DNA of 64,000 bases from Roseivirga echinicomitans (GTDB taxonomy: Bacteria; Bacteroidota; Bacteroidia; Cytophagales; Cyclobacteriaceae). Positions 1 to 8,225 of this stretch are shown here, in pieces. The first letter of the stretch is position 1. Every line of letters begins with the position of its first letter. The stretch spans positions 62,001 through 126,000 of the forward strand of contig NZ_LRDB01000045.1 of the NCBI RefSeq assembly GCF_001592935.1. The letters are read 5' to 3'. The position numbers were made by a program, and so were the translations under genes. Below the pieces are notes generated by a model, which did no database searches, was not told the DNA's origin, and saw nothing but the letters and a program-made list of their open reading frames with translations.

Positions 1-195
1 TCCGGGTTCTTTTTCCCGTAGTTCGGCCGCATACTCAGGATCACACTTTAAATTGATGTATTCGTATACATCGAGGCCTGTGAGTGCAAACATTTTGCCC
101 ATCACTTTTAACACCAAGGTATCTGGGCCGAAAGGAGTGTGTTCAGTTACCCCTTTTTTGGCAATACAATATTCTCTGAATTCATCAATGTACAT
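1..195 (-). CDS. MmcQ/YjbR family protein, N-terminal part (cut by window edge)
   Basis: The minus strand reads from an ATG at 193-195 through 65 codons to the window edge without a stop. The product starts MYIDEFREYCIAKKGVTEHT and continues with a segment containing KVMGKMFAL and then NLKCDPE. This is the usual start of MmcQ/YjbR proteins, small CyaY-fold proteins often annotated as DNA-binding; the cellular role is not established. About the first half of a roughly 115-residue protein is present. It lies 27 bp downstream of the small membrane-protein gene on the same strand, so they may be co-transcribed. Confidence 0.8.
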   Translation of the reverse strand, partial: MYIDEFREYCIAKKGVTEHTPFGPDTLVLKVMGKMFALTGLDVYEYINLKCDPEYAAELREKEPG

Positions 196-222
196 AGTTT
201 AAAAAATTAGGTAAGCCTATAT

Positions 223-447
223 CTACATCCGTCCAATCGCTCTGCTCACAATCACAATAACTGCGATTAAAAACATAATGATCGAAATCTTATTGACAGT
301 ATGCATGGCCTTGATATTAAAATTAGTAGGCCGCGAAGGATCCTTCTTTCTGAAAAAATACCCTAAAACAGGACCCAAATTAAAGGCTTCTTTGGCGGTT
401 AACTTTGAATCCTCTTGCTCTTCATTTTTAATTTCTTCGCTCATCAC
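223..447 (-). CDS. small single-pass membrane protein (DUF6728-like)
   Basis: This encodes 74 residues with an acidic N-terminus, a basic middle (YFFRKKDPSRPTNFN), and one hydrophobic segment at about residues 53-69. Similar short proteins with this NLGxVxGYFFRKKDP pattern are common in Bacteroidota and fit DUF6728 from memory; their function is unknown. It starts 9 bp after the ispG stop codon on the same strand, so it is probably co-transcribed with ispG. Two consecutive ATG codons make the exact start uncertain by one residue. Confidence 0.7.
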   Translation of the reverse strand: MMSEEIKNEEQEDSKLTAKEAFNLGPVLGYFFRKKDPSRPTNFNIKAMHTVNKISIIMFLIAVIVIVSRAIGRM

Positions 448-456
448 ATTTCAATT

Positions 457-2442
457 TTAAAATTCGGCATTTGCCAATTCGGGCTCCAACCATTTGCCAT
501 CTTCGCGTATGATCTCAATCAATTCGTCTACGGCTTTTTCGGAGGCTACTCCCCTTTTCATTACTTCCTGGCCTTTGTACAAGGTAATCTTTCCTTTGCC
601 CGAACCCACATAACCGTAATCTGCATCGGCCATTTCACCTGGGCCGTTTACGATACAACCCATGATTCCGATTTTCACTCCTTTCAAATGATCGGTGCGT
701 TTACGGATCATGGCCGTGGTTTCTTGTAAGTCGAACAATGTTCTTCCACAAGACGGACAAGAAATATATTCGGTTTTGGTCATTCGCGTACGAGCCGCTT
801 GAAGGATACCAAAGCCGGTTTCATTCTTCAACTTTAAATCTGCCAGTTGGGTTTCCTTATCGGACTGTTTATCTACCTGAAGCATAACGCCATCTCCAAA
901 TCCATCGACTAACAGACCACCAAAATCTGTTGAAGCATGAATCAAAAACTCCTCGGCATCAGTTACGGTGTAGTTTCTAGACACGATGACCGGAACCGAT
1001 AATTTCCTTTTTACCAATTCAAAAAAGAAACGCCTCAAAGCAGGCATGGCATGTTCATTCTCAGTTTCGAGAATTACCACCAAGTTAGAAGCCTCCAACA
1101 CCGACATTACATCCTCTGACAATTCATCGGCTTTTAGCTTTATGAAATTGAGTTGATCATCAGCGTTTTCTGCTTCGGCCAACTGATCGAAAGTAAAAAC
1201 GGGGTAACGATTCGCTTTATCTTCCAAGTCATTCCATTGCGGGTAATCGACCAGCTCTTTCAAGCCATTCGGCAACATAAAATCGATCGCATTATTGCCC
1301 GAGTAAACGTAATCTGCACCTTGATCATTCATTCGCCATTTATCGGGTTCTGGCAAATAGAAGTGTCCAACGTTCTTTAAATCTTTAATGGTAATTTCTT
1401 CAAACTGACTCAAGTCAGCAATGACGCGTGGCACATTAGAAGCGCCAATATTTACTACTTCTCTCGACTGACGTTTGTGATACAAGAATGGATCAATCGG
1501 ATTTTCATCAATCTCAGCAATGGTTTTGTGTTCATGTCGGTTATGATAACGATCGACAAGCTTTTGCGCCACAGGAGCTTCGAATTCTGGTTCCTCTGTC
1601 AAGGAAACACGGACAGTATCTCCTAATCCATCTTCCAGCAAAGTACCAATCCCCACTGCGGATTTGATTCGGCCGTCTTCGGCTTCACCTGCTTCGGTTA
1701 CACCCAAATGCAACGGATAAGGTTTTAGACCTTCTTCATCTAATTTCTGCACCAGCAAACGATAGGCCTCTACCATCACTTGTGTGTTACTCGACTTCAT
1801 AGAAAGCACAATATTATAGTACTCCAAGTCTTCGCAAATACGCAAAAACTCAAGTGCCGATTCCACCATACCCAAAGCGGTATCGCCATAGCGGCTCATG
1901 ATTCTATCCGAAAGCGAACCGTGATTAGTCCCAATCCGCATGGCAGTTCCATGTGCTTTACAAATCTCTACTAAAGGCGTAAAGCGCACCCGAACTCTGT
2001 CCAATTCATCCTGATAGGTTTCGTTGGTGTATTCTATATTTTCGAATTTCTTTTTATCGGCATAGTTACCTGGATTCACCCTTACCTTTTCCACAATTTT
2101 TGCCGCCAGTTCTGCAGCGTTTGGAGTGAAATGGATATCGGCTACAAGCGGAACATTACAGCCACGCTTTTTCAATTCTTCCTTAATGGCACGAAGATTT
2201 TCGGCTTCTTTTAAGCTGGGGGCTGTAATGCGCACCAATTCGCAACCAGAAGCTACCATGCGCAAAGTTTGCTCCACCGACCCCATGGTGTCCATGGTAT
2301 CAATGGTAGTCATCGACTGTACCACAATAGGGTGATCGCCTCCAATGGTTACACTGCCGACCTGAACCGGAATGGTTTTTCTGCGACTATATTTTACTAG
2401 GCTGTTGCAGTATTTCTTTACTGCGCTTACTGCTGAATCCAT
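457..2442 (-). CDS. ispG: 4-hydroxy-3-methylbut-2-enyl diphosphate synthase (IspG/GcpE), insertion-containing form
   Basis: IspG reductively converts methylerythritol cyclodiphosphate to HMBDP, the penultimate step of the MEP isoprenoid pathway. The 661-residue product has the TIM-barrel start (IPVQVGSVTIGG, VQSMTTIDTMDT) and the C-terminal [4Fe-4S] domain with cysteines 562 and 565 (CPSC), 596 (GIMGCIVNGPGE) and ligand Glu603. Between them, at roughly residues 290-540, lies the large insertion found in Bacteroidota, Chlamydiae and plants, which explains a length well above the E. coli enzyme (about 370 residues). The start at 2442 follows a TAACTTTG promoter-like element closely. The small membrane-protein gene follows 9 bp downstream. 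Confidence 0.97.
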   Translation of the reverse strand: MDSAVSAVKKYCNSLVKYSRRKTIPVQVGSVTIGGDHPIVVQSMTTIDTMDTMGSVEQTLRMVASGCELVRITAPSLKEAENLRAIKEELKKRGCNVPLVADIHFTPNAAELAAKIVEKVRVNPGNYADKKKFENIEYTNETYQDELDRVRVRFTPLVEICKAHGTAMRIGTNHGSLSDRIMSRYGDTALGMVESALEFLRICEDLEYYNIVLSMKSSNTQVMVEAYRLLVQKLDEEGLKPYPLHLGVTEAGEAEDGRIKSAVGIGTLLEDGLGDTVRVSLTEEPEFEAPVAQKLVDRYHNRHEHKTIAEIDENPIDPFLYHKRQSREVVNIGASNVPRVIADLSQFEEITIKDLKNVGHFYLPEPDKWRMNDQGADYVYSGNNAIDFMLPNGLKELVDYPQWNDLEDKANRYPVFTFDQLAEAENADDQLNFIKLKADELSEDVMSVLEASNLVVILETENEHAMPALRRFFFELVKRKLSVPVIVSRNYTVTDAEEFLIHASTDFGGLLVDGFGDGVMLQVDKQSDKETQLADLKLKNETGFGILQAARTRMTKTEYISCPSCGRTLFDLQETTAMIRKRTDHLKGVKIGIMGCIVNGPGEMADADYGYVGSGKGKITLYKGQEVMKRGVASEKAVDELIEIIREDGKWLEPELANAEF

Positions 2443-2459
2443 GCGTTTTATGCTTGCTC

Positions 2460-2467
2460 CAAAGTTA
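2460..2467 (-). promoter_or_regulatory. candidate -7 promoter element of ispG
   Basis: On the minus strand this reads TAACTTTG, a full match to the Bacteroidota primary sigma factor -7 consensus TAnnTTTG. It lies 18 bp before the ispG ATG, which would give a very short leader. No clear -33 TTG is seen, only an AT-rich stretch at that distance. The motif is seen directly; activity is inferred. Confidence 0.45.
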
Positions 2468-2590
2468 ACTTGAAATGAATTAAAATGTTAGACGAAATAG
2501 GGAAAGGTTGGGCGATAACCAAACAGTATCGACTTTATGGTAACAAACATTTACTTCGGGCAAATATTTAACTACACAAAGTTAAATATA

Positions 2591-2837
2591 GCGCCCCTTC
2601 AGGGCTAATGGGTATGGCTGTATTCAAGGATGGGCTATGCCCATCCTTATGATATCCTGCCCTTTCAGGGCAAAAATGGGTGAATAAGATATAAAGACGT
2701 AATGCTAGGATCCTTTCGAATACAAAGAATGATTTCGCAATACTCACAATTAATGCCCTGAAAGGGCTATATAACCCAACGGAGGACGAAGTCCTTCGGG
2801 AATGCTCTACTAAAGAACCCCTCAGCCCTGAAGGGGC
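2591..2837. repeat. left block of REP-like palindromes beside the RAYT gene
   Basis: Six short hairpins lie in 247 bp. A: GCCCCTTCAGGGC (from 2593). B: AAGGATGGGC-TAT-GCCCATCCTT (2626-2648). C: TGCCCTTTCAGGGCA (2658-2672). C': GCCCTGAAAGGGC (2754-2766). D: GGAGGACGAAGTCCTTCGGG (2781-2800). A': GCCCTGAAGGGGC (2825-2837). The order is A-B-C then C'-D-A', with the outer and inner elements inverted in the right half. The block fills the gap between ispG and the transposase gene, and the same elements recur in the right block. Confidence 0.85.
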
Positions 2838-2843
2838 GAAAGA

Positions 2844-3296
2844 TCAATCCCAAACATATCTTTCGTCAAAATCTACTTTGTACTTAATAAGAAAAGCCCT
2901 GTATTCCTCTTGAAAAGATTTCCTTCTATGATGTTCATGCTGGTTCTCGATATATGTAATGACTCTATCAACTTCGGAAGGCTTTACAGAAAAAGCTCCG
3001 TAACCATTCTGCCAGTAAAAACTACTTAAGGTTTCATGCCTCGTTTTCATCCATTTGGAAGAGTTCATTTTGAGTTCCTTTACTAAAAGGAATAAGGCTA
3101 TATTCTTAGAGAGTTTACATAACACATGAACGTGATCAGTATAACCACCAACCCTTAGAACTGGACAATCGAGTTCTTTACAAATACCAGCCAAATATTG
3201 ATGTAGCTCCTCTTCATAAGGCGGGTGTATAAGATGCTGACGATATTTCGTACTGAATACAATGTGTATGTAGTTCTGAACTAATGATTGGCTCAT
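2844..3296 (-). CDS. REP-associated tyrosine transposase (RAYT; IS200/IS605 TnpA-like, Y1 family)
   Basis: The 150-residue protein is a single Y1 transposase domain: an N-terminal beta strand (NYIHIVFSTKYR), the HUH metal site at His55 and His57 (GYTDHVHVL), and the catalytic tyrosine, probably Tyr115 in VITYIENQHEHH. Known family members cut and join single-stranded DNA at hairpin ends. No TnpB or accessory gene is present. The gene sits alone between two blocks of palindromes, and inverted copies of the A hairpin lie directly on each side (2825-2837 and 3381-3393), as expected for a domesticated RAYT acting on its own repeats. The frame is intact. Which repeat it recognises is inferred from position only. 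Confidence 0.9.
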   Translation of the reverse strand: MSQSLVQNYIHIVFSTKYRQHLIHPPYEEELHQYLAGICKELDCPVLRVGGYTDHVHVLCKLSKNIALFLLVKELKMNSSKWMKTRHETLSSFYWQNGYGAFSVKPSEVDRVITYIENQHEHHRRKSFQEEYRAFLIKYKVDFDERYVWD

Positions 3297-3378
3297 TATT
3301 AATTTACTCTAATATTCATAATGAGAATAATTTAAAGAAAATTTAAATAGAATGCAGTATTAGTTAAACTAAAGTATT

Positions 3379-3910
3379 GCGCCCCTACAGGGCTGAAAGT
3401 GTTAGTCTATACTAATCGAATGGGCTTTGCCCATTCTTATGATGTTTCGCCCTTTCAGGGCTTAAAATTTAGGTTGCATCAATGGATGGGCGATGCCCAT
3501 CCTTATGGTATCTCGCCCCTTCAGGGCTAAAGGTTAGCATACTTTATCAAACTCATGTCTAGAGAATATTCATTTACTCAACCCTGAAAGGAAAGTGTAT
3601 TCTAATTCACCTCAATAGTTACGAAAGAAAAAGTCCTGAAAGGACGACATAACATAACATAACATAACATAACATAACGGAGGACGAAGTCCTTCGGGGA
3701 TAGCTGACACTAAAACAGCTTAGCCCTAAAGGGGCTAGAGAAGCCTAACGAACACATAACTCCTCCATAAGAACCCACAGCAAATTCTACATGAAAAGAG
3801 AATAATCTCCGTAACATCAGAAGATAAGTCCTGAAAGGACGACATAACATAACGGAGGACGAAGTCCTTCGGGAATAGTAACTGTATGAAGACTTTAGCC
3901 CTGAAGGGGC
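3379..3910. repeat. right block of REP-like palindromes beside the RAYT gene
   Basis: The elements in order are: A at 3379-3394 (GCGCCCCTACAGGGCT); B at 3418-3436 (GAATGGGC-TTT-GCCCATTC); C at 3449-3461; B at 3484-3502 (GGATGGGC-GAT-GCCCATCC); A at 3515-3527; a partial C' at 3581-3590; GTCCTGAAAGGAC at 3633-3645; D at 3679-3698; A' at 3721-3737; GTCCTGAAAGGAC at 3828-3840; D at 3854-3873; A' at 3898-3910. Elements left of about 3530 carry CTTTCAGG and those to the right carry CTGAAAGG, so polarity switches mid-block. The segment GTCCTGAAAGGAC-(ATAAC)n-D is duplicated. No gene was found from 3297 to 3932. Confidence 0.85.
3649..3678. repeat. tandem ATAAC repeat (6 copies)
   Basis: Six perfect copies of ATAAC separate a GTCCTGAAAGGAC hairpin from a D hairpin. 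The sister copy at 3844-3853 has only two units in the same position. The copy-number difference between otherwise matching segments suggests replication slippage after duplication. Confidence 0.85.
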
Positions 3911-3932
3911 GAGATATTCATCACCGTAAACC

Positions 3933-4361
3933 TCATAAAACCTCCCTCACCTTTTCCCAAGCTAAGTTGGCGCAGGTTAGGCGTTCAGGGAATTCACGGG
4001 CGGAAGTGAAGGCCAAAAGTTCATCATCAGAAGTTATCGATTCTGGCGATTCATTGTTTTCAGGATCAATAACCTTCAAAAACAGCTCAATCAATGCTTT
4101 TGCTTCACTCCTAGTTTTTCCTAACAAGTGCTTTGTGAGTACCGAAGTTGAGGCCTTTGAAATAGCACACCCATAGCCTTTGAAGGAAGCATTCTGAATA
4201 ATATTGTCTTCGAATTTTAAATACAGGTCAAACTGATCGCCACACACTGGGTTATAGGCCTGTAGTTTGTGCGTATAGTTGACCAAAACACCTTCATTAA
4301 AAGGACTTTTGGCATGGGCCAGTATTTGAGTTTTGTAAAGTGCTTTTAGGCGGTCATTCAT
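3933..4361 (-). CDS. sufU: SufU-type Fe-S cluster assembly protein (NifU/IscU-like)
   Basis: This 142-residue protein has the three conserved cysteines of SufU/IscU: NPVCGD (Cys40), YGCAIS (Cys64) and LTCANLAW (Cys129), with the following Trp. The segment between Cys64 and Cys129 is longer than in IscU, as in SufU, which takes persulfide sulfur from SufS through a zinc-bound cysteine. It is translationally coupled to sufS: the sufU ATG overlaps the sufS stop by 4 bp. SufBCD are not in this window. The downstream side borders the REP block. SufE is excluded because the fold and cysteine pattern differ. Confidence 0.92.
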   Translation of the reverse strand: MNDRLKALYKTQILAHAKSPFNEGVLVNYTHKLQAYNPVCGDQFDLYLKFEDNIIQNASFKGYGCAISKASTSVLTKHLLGKTRSEAKALIELFLKVIDPENNESPESITSDDELLAFTSAREFPERLTCANLAWEKVREVL

Positions 4362-5569
4362 AAAAAGAAGCTTTTGATTTCGTCTAAGGTATTTTTGAGA
4401 AAATCCACTTCTTCTTCAGAATTATAAATATTGAATGAAACCCTGACGGTTCCGCCAATATCAAGCTTATGCGTTAAAGGGTGTGTGCAATGGTGACCCG
4501 CACGAACTGCAATGCCCTTTTCGGTTAAAAATGCTGCAATGTCATGCGGATGAATACCTTCTATGGTAAAAGAAAGTATAGCAGTGGTTTTCGCATCTTT
4601 TGCAAAGAGGGTTAGTCCCTCAATTTCTGATAGTCTCTCTACTGCGTATTTTCTTAACTCAGCGCTGTGCTTCCCGATTTCCTCCACTCCGACTAAATTG
4701 ATAAAGTCAATCGCAGCTGCCAGGCCAATTGCTCCAGCGATATTGGGGGTTCCAGCTTCGTGCTTGGTTGGCAAATCAGCCATGATTGTTTTGTCTATGG
4801 TCACTTGCTGCACCATTCCTCCACCATAAGCCAAGGGAGACATGTTTTCTAGCAAGACCTGTTTTCCATACAATACGCCAATTCCTGTTGGGCCAAAAGC
4901 CTTGTGCCCAGAAAAAGCCAGAAAATCGCAACCCATATTCTGAACATTAATCTTTGCTGATAGGGGCAATTGTGCGGCATCTACAAAAACCTTAATGTTA
5001 TATTGATGAGCCAGTTTTATGATCTTCTTCAAATCATTCTTCACCCCCAGCGTATTGGAAATGGCCGTAACGGCCAATACTTTCACCTTATCCGTTAGCA
5101 TTGAAGCAAGTTTGCTAAGGTCCAAGTTCAGCCCAGCATCTAGCGGTATCACTTTCAGTTGTGCACCCTTTGATTGACAAGCATGCTGCCACGGAACGAA
5201 ATTACTATGATGCTCCATTTCTGAAACCAGCACTTCATCGCCTTGTTCCAACCGTGGCAATAGAAAAGAGTTGACTACTTTATTGACAGCATCTGTAGTT
5301 CCCGAAGTAAAAATCACTTCCTTTTTAGACGAAGCACCGATAAATACTCTCACTTTCTCACGTGCTTGATCATAACCAGAAGAAGCAGCCGTAGCGGGCC
5401 AATACAAGCCTCGCCCTACATTCGCATAATAACCAGCATAGAACCCAGCAATGGCATCAATTACACATTGAGGCTTTTGGGTGGTGGAAGCGTTATCTAA
5501 AAAAATCAGTGGTCTACCCTCTTTTCTTGCGGTCTCAAAAATCGGAAATTCGGACTTTATCCATGGCAT
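4358..5569 (-). CDS. sufS: cysteine desulfurase SufS
   Basis: This is a class V PLP enzyme that removes sulfur from cysteine for Fe-S cluster assembly. The 403-residue product contains LDNASTTQKP near the N-terminus, the EMEHHSNFVPWQ cofactor-stacking histidines, DAAQ (198-200 region), the PLP lysine Lys223 in SGHKAFGPTG, and the persulfide cysteine Cys361 in RAGHHCTHPL. Spacing and the short Cys loop fit group II desulfurases (SufS). It is followed by sufU with a 4-bp overlap, so the pair is one transcription and sulfur-transfer unit. Confidence 0.95.
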   Translation of the reverse strand: MPWIKSEFPIFETARKEGRPLIFLDNASTTQKPQCVIDAIAGFYAGYYANVGRGLYWPATAASSGYDQAREKVRVFIGASSKKEVIFTSGTTDAVNKVVNSFLLPRLEQGDEVLVSEMEHHSNFVPWQHACQSKGAQLKVIPLDAGLNLDLSKLASMLTDKVKVLAVTAISNTLGVKNDLKKIIKLAHQYNIKVFVDAAQLPLSAKINVQNMGCDFLAFSGHKAFGPTGIGVLYGKQVLLENMSPLAYGGGMVQQVTIDKTIMADLPTKHEAGTPNIAGAIGLAAAIDFINLVGVEEIGKHSAELRKYAVERLSEIEGLTLFAKDAKTTAILSFTIEGIHPHDIAAFLTEKGIAVRAGHHCTHPLTHKLDIGGTVRVSFNIYNSEEEVDFLKNTLDEIKSFFL

Positions 5570-5599
5570 AGTTGAAGGGTAGTTGATTTACCTTAATGG

Positions 5600-6283
5600 T
5601 TAATTTGAAGGAGTATTAATCGTAGTCGTTACAATAATGGCCGACATCATGGCCACCATAATGGCCGCTTGAATTTCGCGGATACTTTTGTTCACGCTCT
5701 GGCTAATTTTAATATCCTGAGTAACTTCCTTAATTCTCTTCTTCACCACCCTATACTCTTCATTGTCGCGAAAAGCCTCCTTAGTAAGGTCTGACACATC
5801 AATTAGGCTTAAAAGCATTACATCACGCGCCTCTGATTTTGCTCCGCGAAGCATTACATCACTCAAACGCTGTCTCACTTTATTCTCAGGTGTAATATTG
5901 GTGGTTGGGTACTTATTGTTAGGAATAATCCAGAGGATCTTGTGCTCCTCCTTACGTAAAATCCCTTTGTTCTGAAGTTCAAGTAAGGTGTCTTCTTTAA
6001 GCTCTTTAGCCTGCTTGGCTATAAGCTCTATCCAGTTTTTCAGTTTGCGAGGCTTAGAGGCTTTTATCTGGTCAATCACTTTATTGATGACCATTTCCAC
6101 TTCATATTCATCGTGGGTAAGCTTAAGCTTATCGCCAGATACATCAATCTTTTCGCGAAGCGCCATTTCTAACAAAATGGATCCAGCAAAACCGTAGTAC
6201 AAATGAGTTGAATCGATAACGAATTGACCTTTTTCGTCATCAAGGGCTATTAATAAAAATTCTTCAATGAGGTTGAGTTGCAT
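5600..6283 (-). CDS. GPP34 (Golgi phosphoprotein 3-like) family protein
   Basis: The 227-residue protein begins LNLIEEFLLIALDDEKGQF and continues with YYGFAGSILLEMALREKI, the signature of the GPP34/GOLPH3 fold. In eukaryotes this family binds phosphatidylinositol-4-phosphate at the Golgi; the bacterial role is not established. It differs from the eukaryotic form by a hydrophobic C-terminal segment (about residues 207-223, IMVAMMSAIIVTTTI) that could anchor it in the membrane. It lies 30 bp upstream of sufS on the same strand, but nothing visible links it to Fe-S assembly. Confidence 0.8.
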   Translation of the reverse strand: MQLNLIEEFLLIALDDEKGQFVIDSTHLYYGFAGSILLEMALREKIDVSGDKLKLTHDEYEVEMVINKVIDQIKASKPRKLKNWIELIAKQAKELKEDTLLELQNKGILRKEEHKILWIIPNNKYPTTNITPENKVRQRLSDVMLRGAKSEARDVMLLSLIDVSDLTKEAFRDNEEYRVVKKRIKEVTQDIKISQSVNKSIREIQAAIMVAMMSAIIVTTTINTPSN

Positions 6284-6376
6284 GTTGTTCGTTTTGCCTT
6301 ATTCCTAATAATATATAAGTATATATGGTTTTAAAGGTCGCACTTTTTTCGCTTTGGTTCAAAGCTTGGACGAAAT

Positions 6377-7063
6377 CTACTTCAACTTTGCTAATTCAGA
6401 ATTAATCTCAATCAGCAGGCTATCGCACTTATTAGAAGTTAAGCCGTAAATGGCATCTCTTTCCTTCAATAGGTTAGTATAGCTTCCTATCATATTTCTC
6501 ACCTTATTATTCTTTAGAGGCCTATCATCTAGTATCTCATTCTGACCAAATTGTACACTTCCAAACTGAATATTTTCAATCATATAAGGGTAGATTTGCC
6601 CATTTACCAAGTCATGAATAAAGTCATCTGCTTTAGAAATTTCGTCATAATGAAAATTGTATAGATCCGTAATAGATGCCCTGAGCTTATAGTTGCTAAT
6701 CATATCTAAAGAGCCAGAATTGACTAGTGAGTGATATGTTCCGTCCTTAGCATTAAAATAAGGCGCTGCATAAGTACTCGTTATGTGACCATATTTTAAA
6801 TCTTCTAATGGGCCACTGGCATAAACAAAACGCATCAAGAAATCGATATTACGACTAAGCACTTTGGATGAATCCAAAATGTGGTTCAACTCGGTGTTGT
6901 CATTCGTGATATCATCCCTTAAAGAAGTTAAGTAGTTGATCTGAGTCTCTCTGTCTCTTCTTTTTTCTGCCCAATTCTCCATACCAAAGGCAATGGAAAT
7001 ACCAATCACCACTACCAAAAGCTCTATAAAGTGATTTTGCCAATTGATTTTACTTTTAGCCAT
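6377..7063 (-). CDS. DUF6090 family membrane-anchored protein
   Basis: The 228-residue protein has a short basic start, one membrane segment at about residues 12-27 (HFIELLVVVIGISIAFGMENW) and a long, mostly helical extracytoplasmic part. The FIELLVVVIGISIAFGMENWAEKRRDR pattern followed by a YLTSLRDDI-type helix is typical of DUF6090 proteins of Bacteroidota. Function unknown. It stands alone on the minus strand, downstream of the accA terminator. Confidence 0.7.
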   Translation of the reverse strand: MAKSKINWQNHFIELLVVVIGISIAFGMENWAEKRRDRETQINYLTSLRDDITNDNTELNHILDSSKVLSRNIDFLMRFVYASGPLEDLKYGHITSTYAAPYFNAKDGTYHSLVNSGSLDMISNYKLRASITDLYNFHYDEISKADDFIHDLVNGQIYPYMIENIQFGSVQFGQNEILDDRPLKNNKVRNMIGSYTNLLKERDAIYGLTSNKCDSLLIEINSELAKLK

Positions 7064-7090
7064 ACTAGTTTATTTATAACGGAAAGTAGC

Positions 7091-7130
7091 TAAAAACAAA
7101 AGAACCACAAAGCGTTGGCCTTGTGGTTCT
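7091..7130 (-). terminator. rho-independent terminator after accA
   Basis: A 10-bp perfect stem (AGAACCACAA at 7101-7110 with TTGTGGTTCT at 7121-7130) encloses a 10-nt loop. On the minus strand it is followed by TTTGTTTTT. It lies just downstream of the accA stop at 7153. Confidence 0.85.
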
Positions 7131-7152
7131 TCAATCAGAATATCTTTGTCTT

Positions 7153-8100
7153 TTACTCTATCACAGAGCCCATGTCCGAGAATTTTTCGATACGTGAATC
7201 GATTCGTTTATTGGCATCCATTGCACTCAACGCTTTCAGTTCATCTAGAATATTCTTTTTCAGTTCGTTACACATCCACTGAATATTTCGGTGTGCTCCG
7301 CCAAGCGGTTCTTTGATAATTCCATCAATTAGGCCAAAGCCTTTCATGTCTTGCGCTGTGAGCTTCAACGCTTCGGCTGCTTGCTCCTTATAATCCCAGC
7401 TTCTCCATAAAATAGAAGAGCATGATTCAGGAGAAATAACGGAGTACCAAGTGTTTTCCAACATCAATACCCTATCGCCAATCGCAATCCCTAAAGCTCC
7501 ACCCGAAGCACCTTCACCAATTATGATACAGATAACAGGCACTTTAAGCATAAACATATCTCGAATATTCCTGGCAATGGCTTCGCCTTGGCCCCGCTCC
7601 TCTGCTTCGAAACCTGGATATGCTCCAGGGGTGTCGATCAAAGTAACAATTGGAATGTTGAATTTCTCAGCCATCTTCATTAAGCGAAGCGCCTTTCGAT
7701 AGCCTTCTGGGTTGGCCATACCGAAATTACGCATTTGGCGCTGCTTGGTATTTCTACCTTTTTGTTGGCCAATAAACATTACTGTTTGACCATCAAGGGT
7801 ACCCAGTCCGCCCACCATGGCCTTATCATCTTTCACCGTTCGGTCTCCAAACAGCTCGATAAAGTCATCGGTAATACTATATATATAATCCAGTGTATAA
7901 GGCCTTTCTGGATGACGCGAAAGTTGTACTCTCTGCCATCTGGTTAAGTTCTTATAAGTTTCCTCCTTGAGGGTTTGGATTTTCTTTTCTAGAGATTTTA
8001 TGTCCTCGCTAACGTTCACTTTGCTGTGTTCAGCAAGCTCCTTCATTTCAGCAAGTTTCTCTTCAAGTCTGACAATTGGTTGTTCGAATTCCAAAAGCAT
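7153..8100 (-). CDS. accA: acetyl-CoA carboxylase carboxyltransferase subunit alpha
   Basis: AccA, with AccD, transfers the carboxyl group from biotin to acetyl-CoA in the first step of fatty acid synthesis. The product contains the N-terminal [17 protein letters not shown] helix, [27 protein letters not shown], the oxyanion/CoA region [13 protein letters not shown] and [21 protein letters not shown]. The frame is open up to 8253, but the start at 8100 gives 315 residues, the family's normal length and N-terminus; the extra 51 residues would be atypical and would overlap the divergent gene at 8226. A TAAATTTG element lies 22 bp upstream. Confidence 0.96.
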   Translation of the reverse strand: MLLEFEQPIVRLEEKLAEMKELAEHSKVNVSEDIKSLEKKIQTLKEETYKNLTRWQRVQLSRHPERPYTLDYIYSITDDFIELFGDRTVKDDKAMVGGLGTLDGQTVMFIGQQKGRNTKQRQMRNFGMANPEGYRKALRLMKMAEKFNIPIVTLIDTPGAYPGFEAEERGQGEAIARNIRDMFMLKVPVICIIIGEGASGGALGIAIGDRVLMLENTWYSVISPESCSSILWRSWDYKEQAAEALKLTAQDMKGFGLIDGIIKEPLGGAHRNIQWMCNELKKNILDELKALSAMDANKRIDSRIEKFSDMGSVIE

Positions 8101-8121
8101 TAATTTAGTTGATTCAATGTA

Positions 8122-8129
8122 CAAATTTA
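8122..8129 (-). promoter_or_regulatory. candidate -7 promoter element of accA
   Basis: On the minus strand this reads TAAATTTG, matching the Bacteroidota TAnnTTTG consensus, 22 bp before the accA start at 8100. It also supports that start over the longer one at 8253. No convincing -33 element. Confidence 0.4.
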
Positions 8130-8225
8130 ATATATAAACCCATGCCCACCTTATAAGAGTATGAAAATTTCGATGAAGGCGGGTCGATTCTTCATTTTTC
8201 CGTACTTTTCGGTAAATCCGATTAT

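Noticed and set aside
457-2442. IspG length of 661 residues as an unusual fusion
   Set aside because: The central insertion is the normal form in Bacteroidota, Chlamydiae and plants.
2591-3910. Possible CRISPR array
   Set aside because: Units are short, palindromic, of several kinds and irregularly spaced, with no uniform repeat-spacer pattern and no cas genes nearby. RAYT/REP elements explain them better.
3886-4176. Plus-strand open frame of 96 codons
   Set aside because: It lies antisense to sufU, starts inside REP hairpins and has low protein character.
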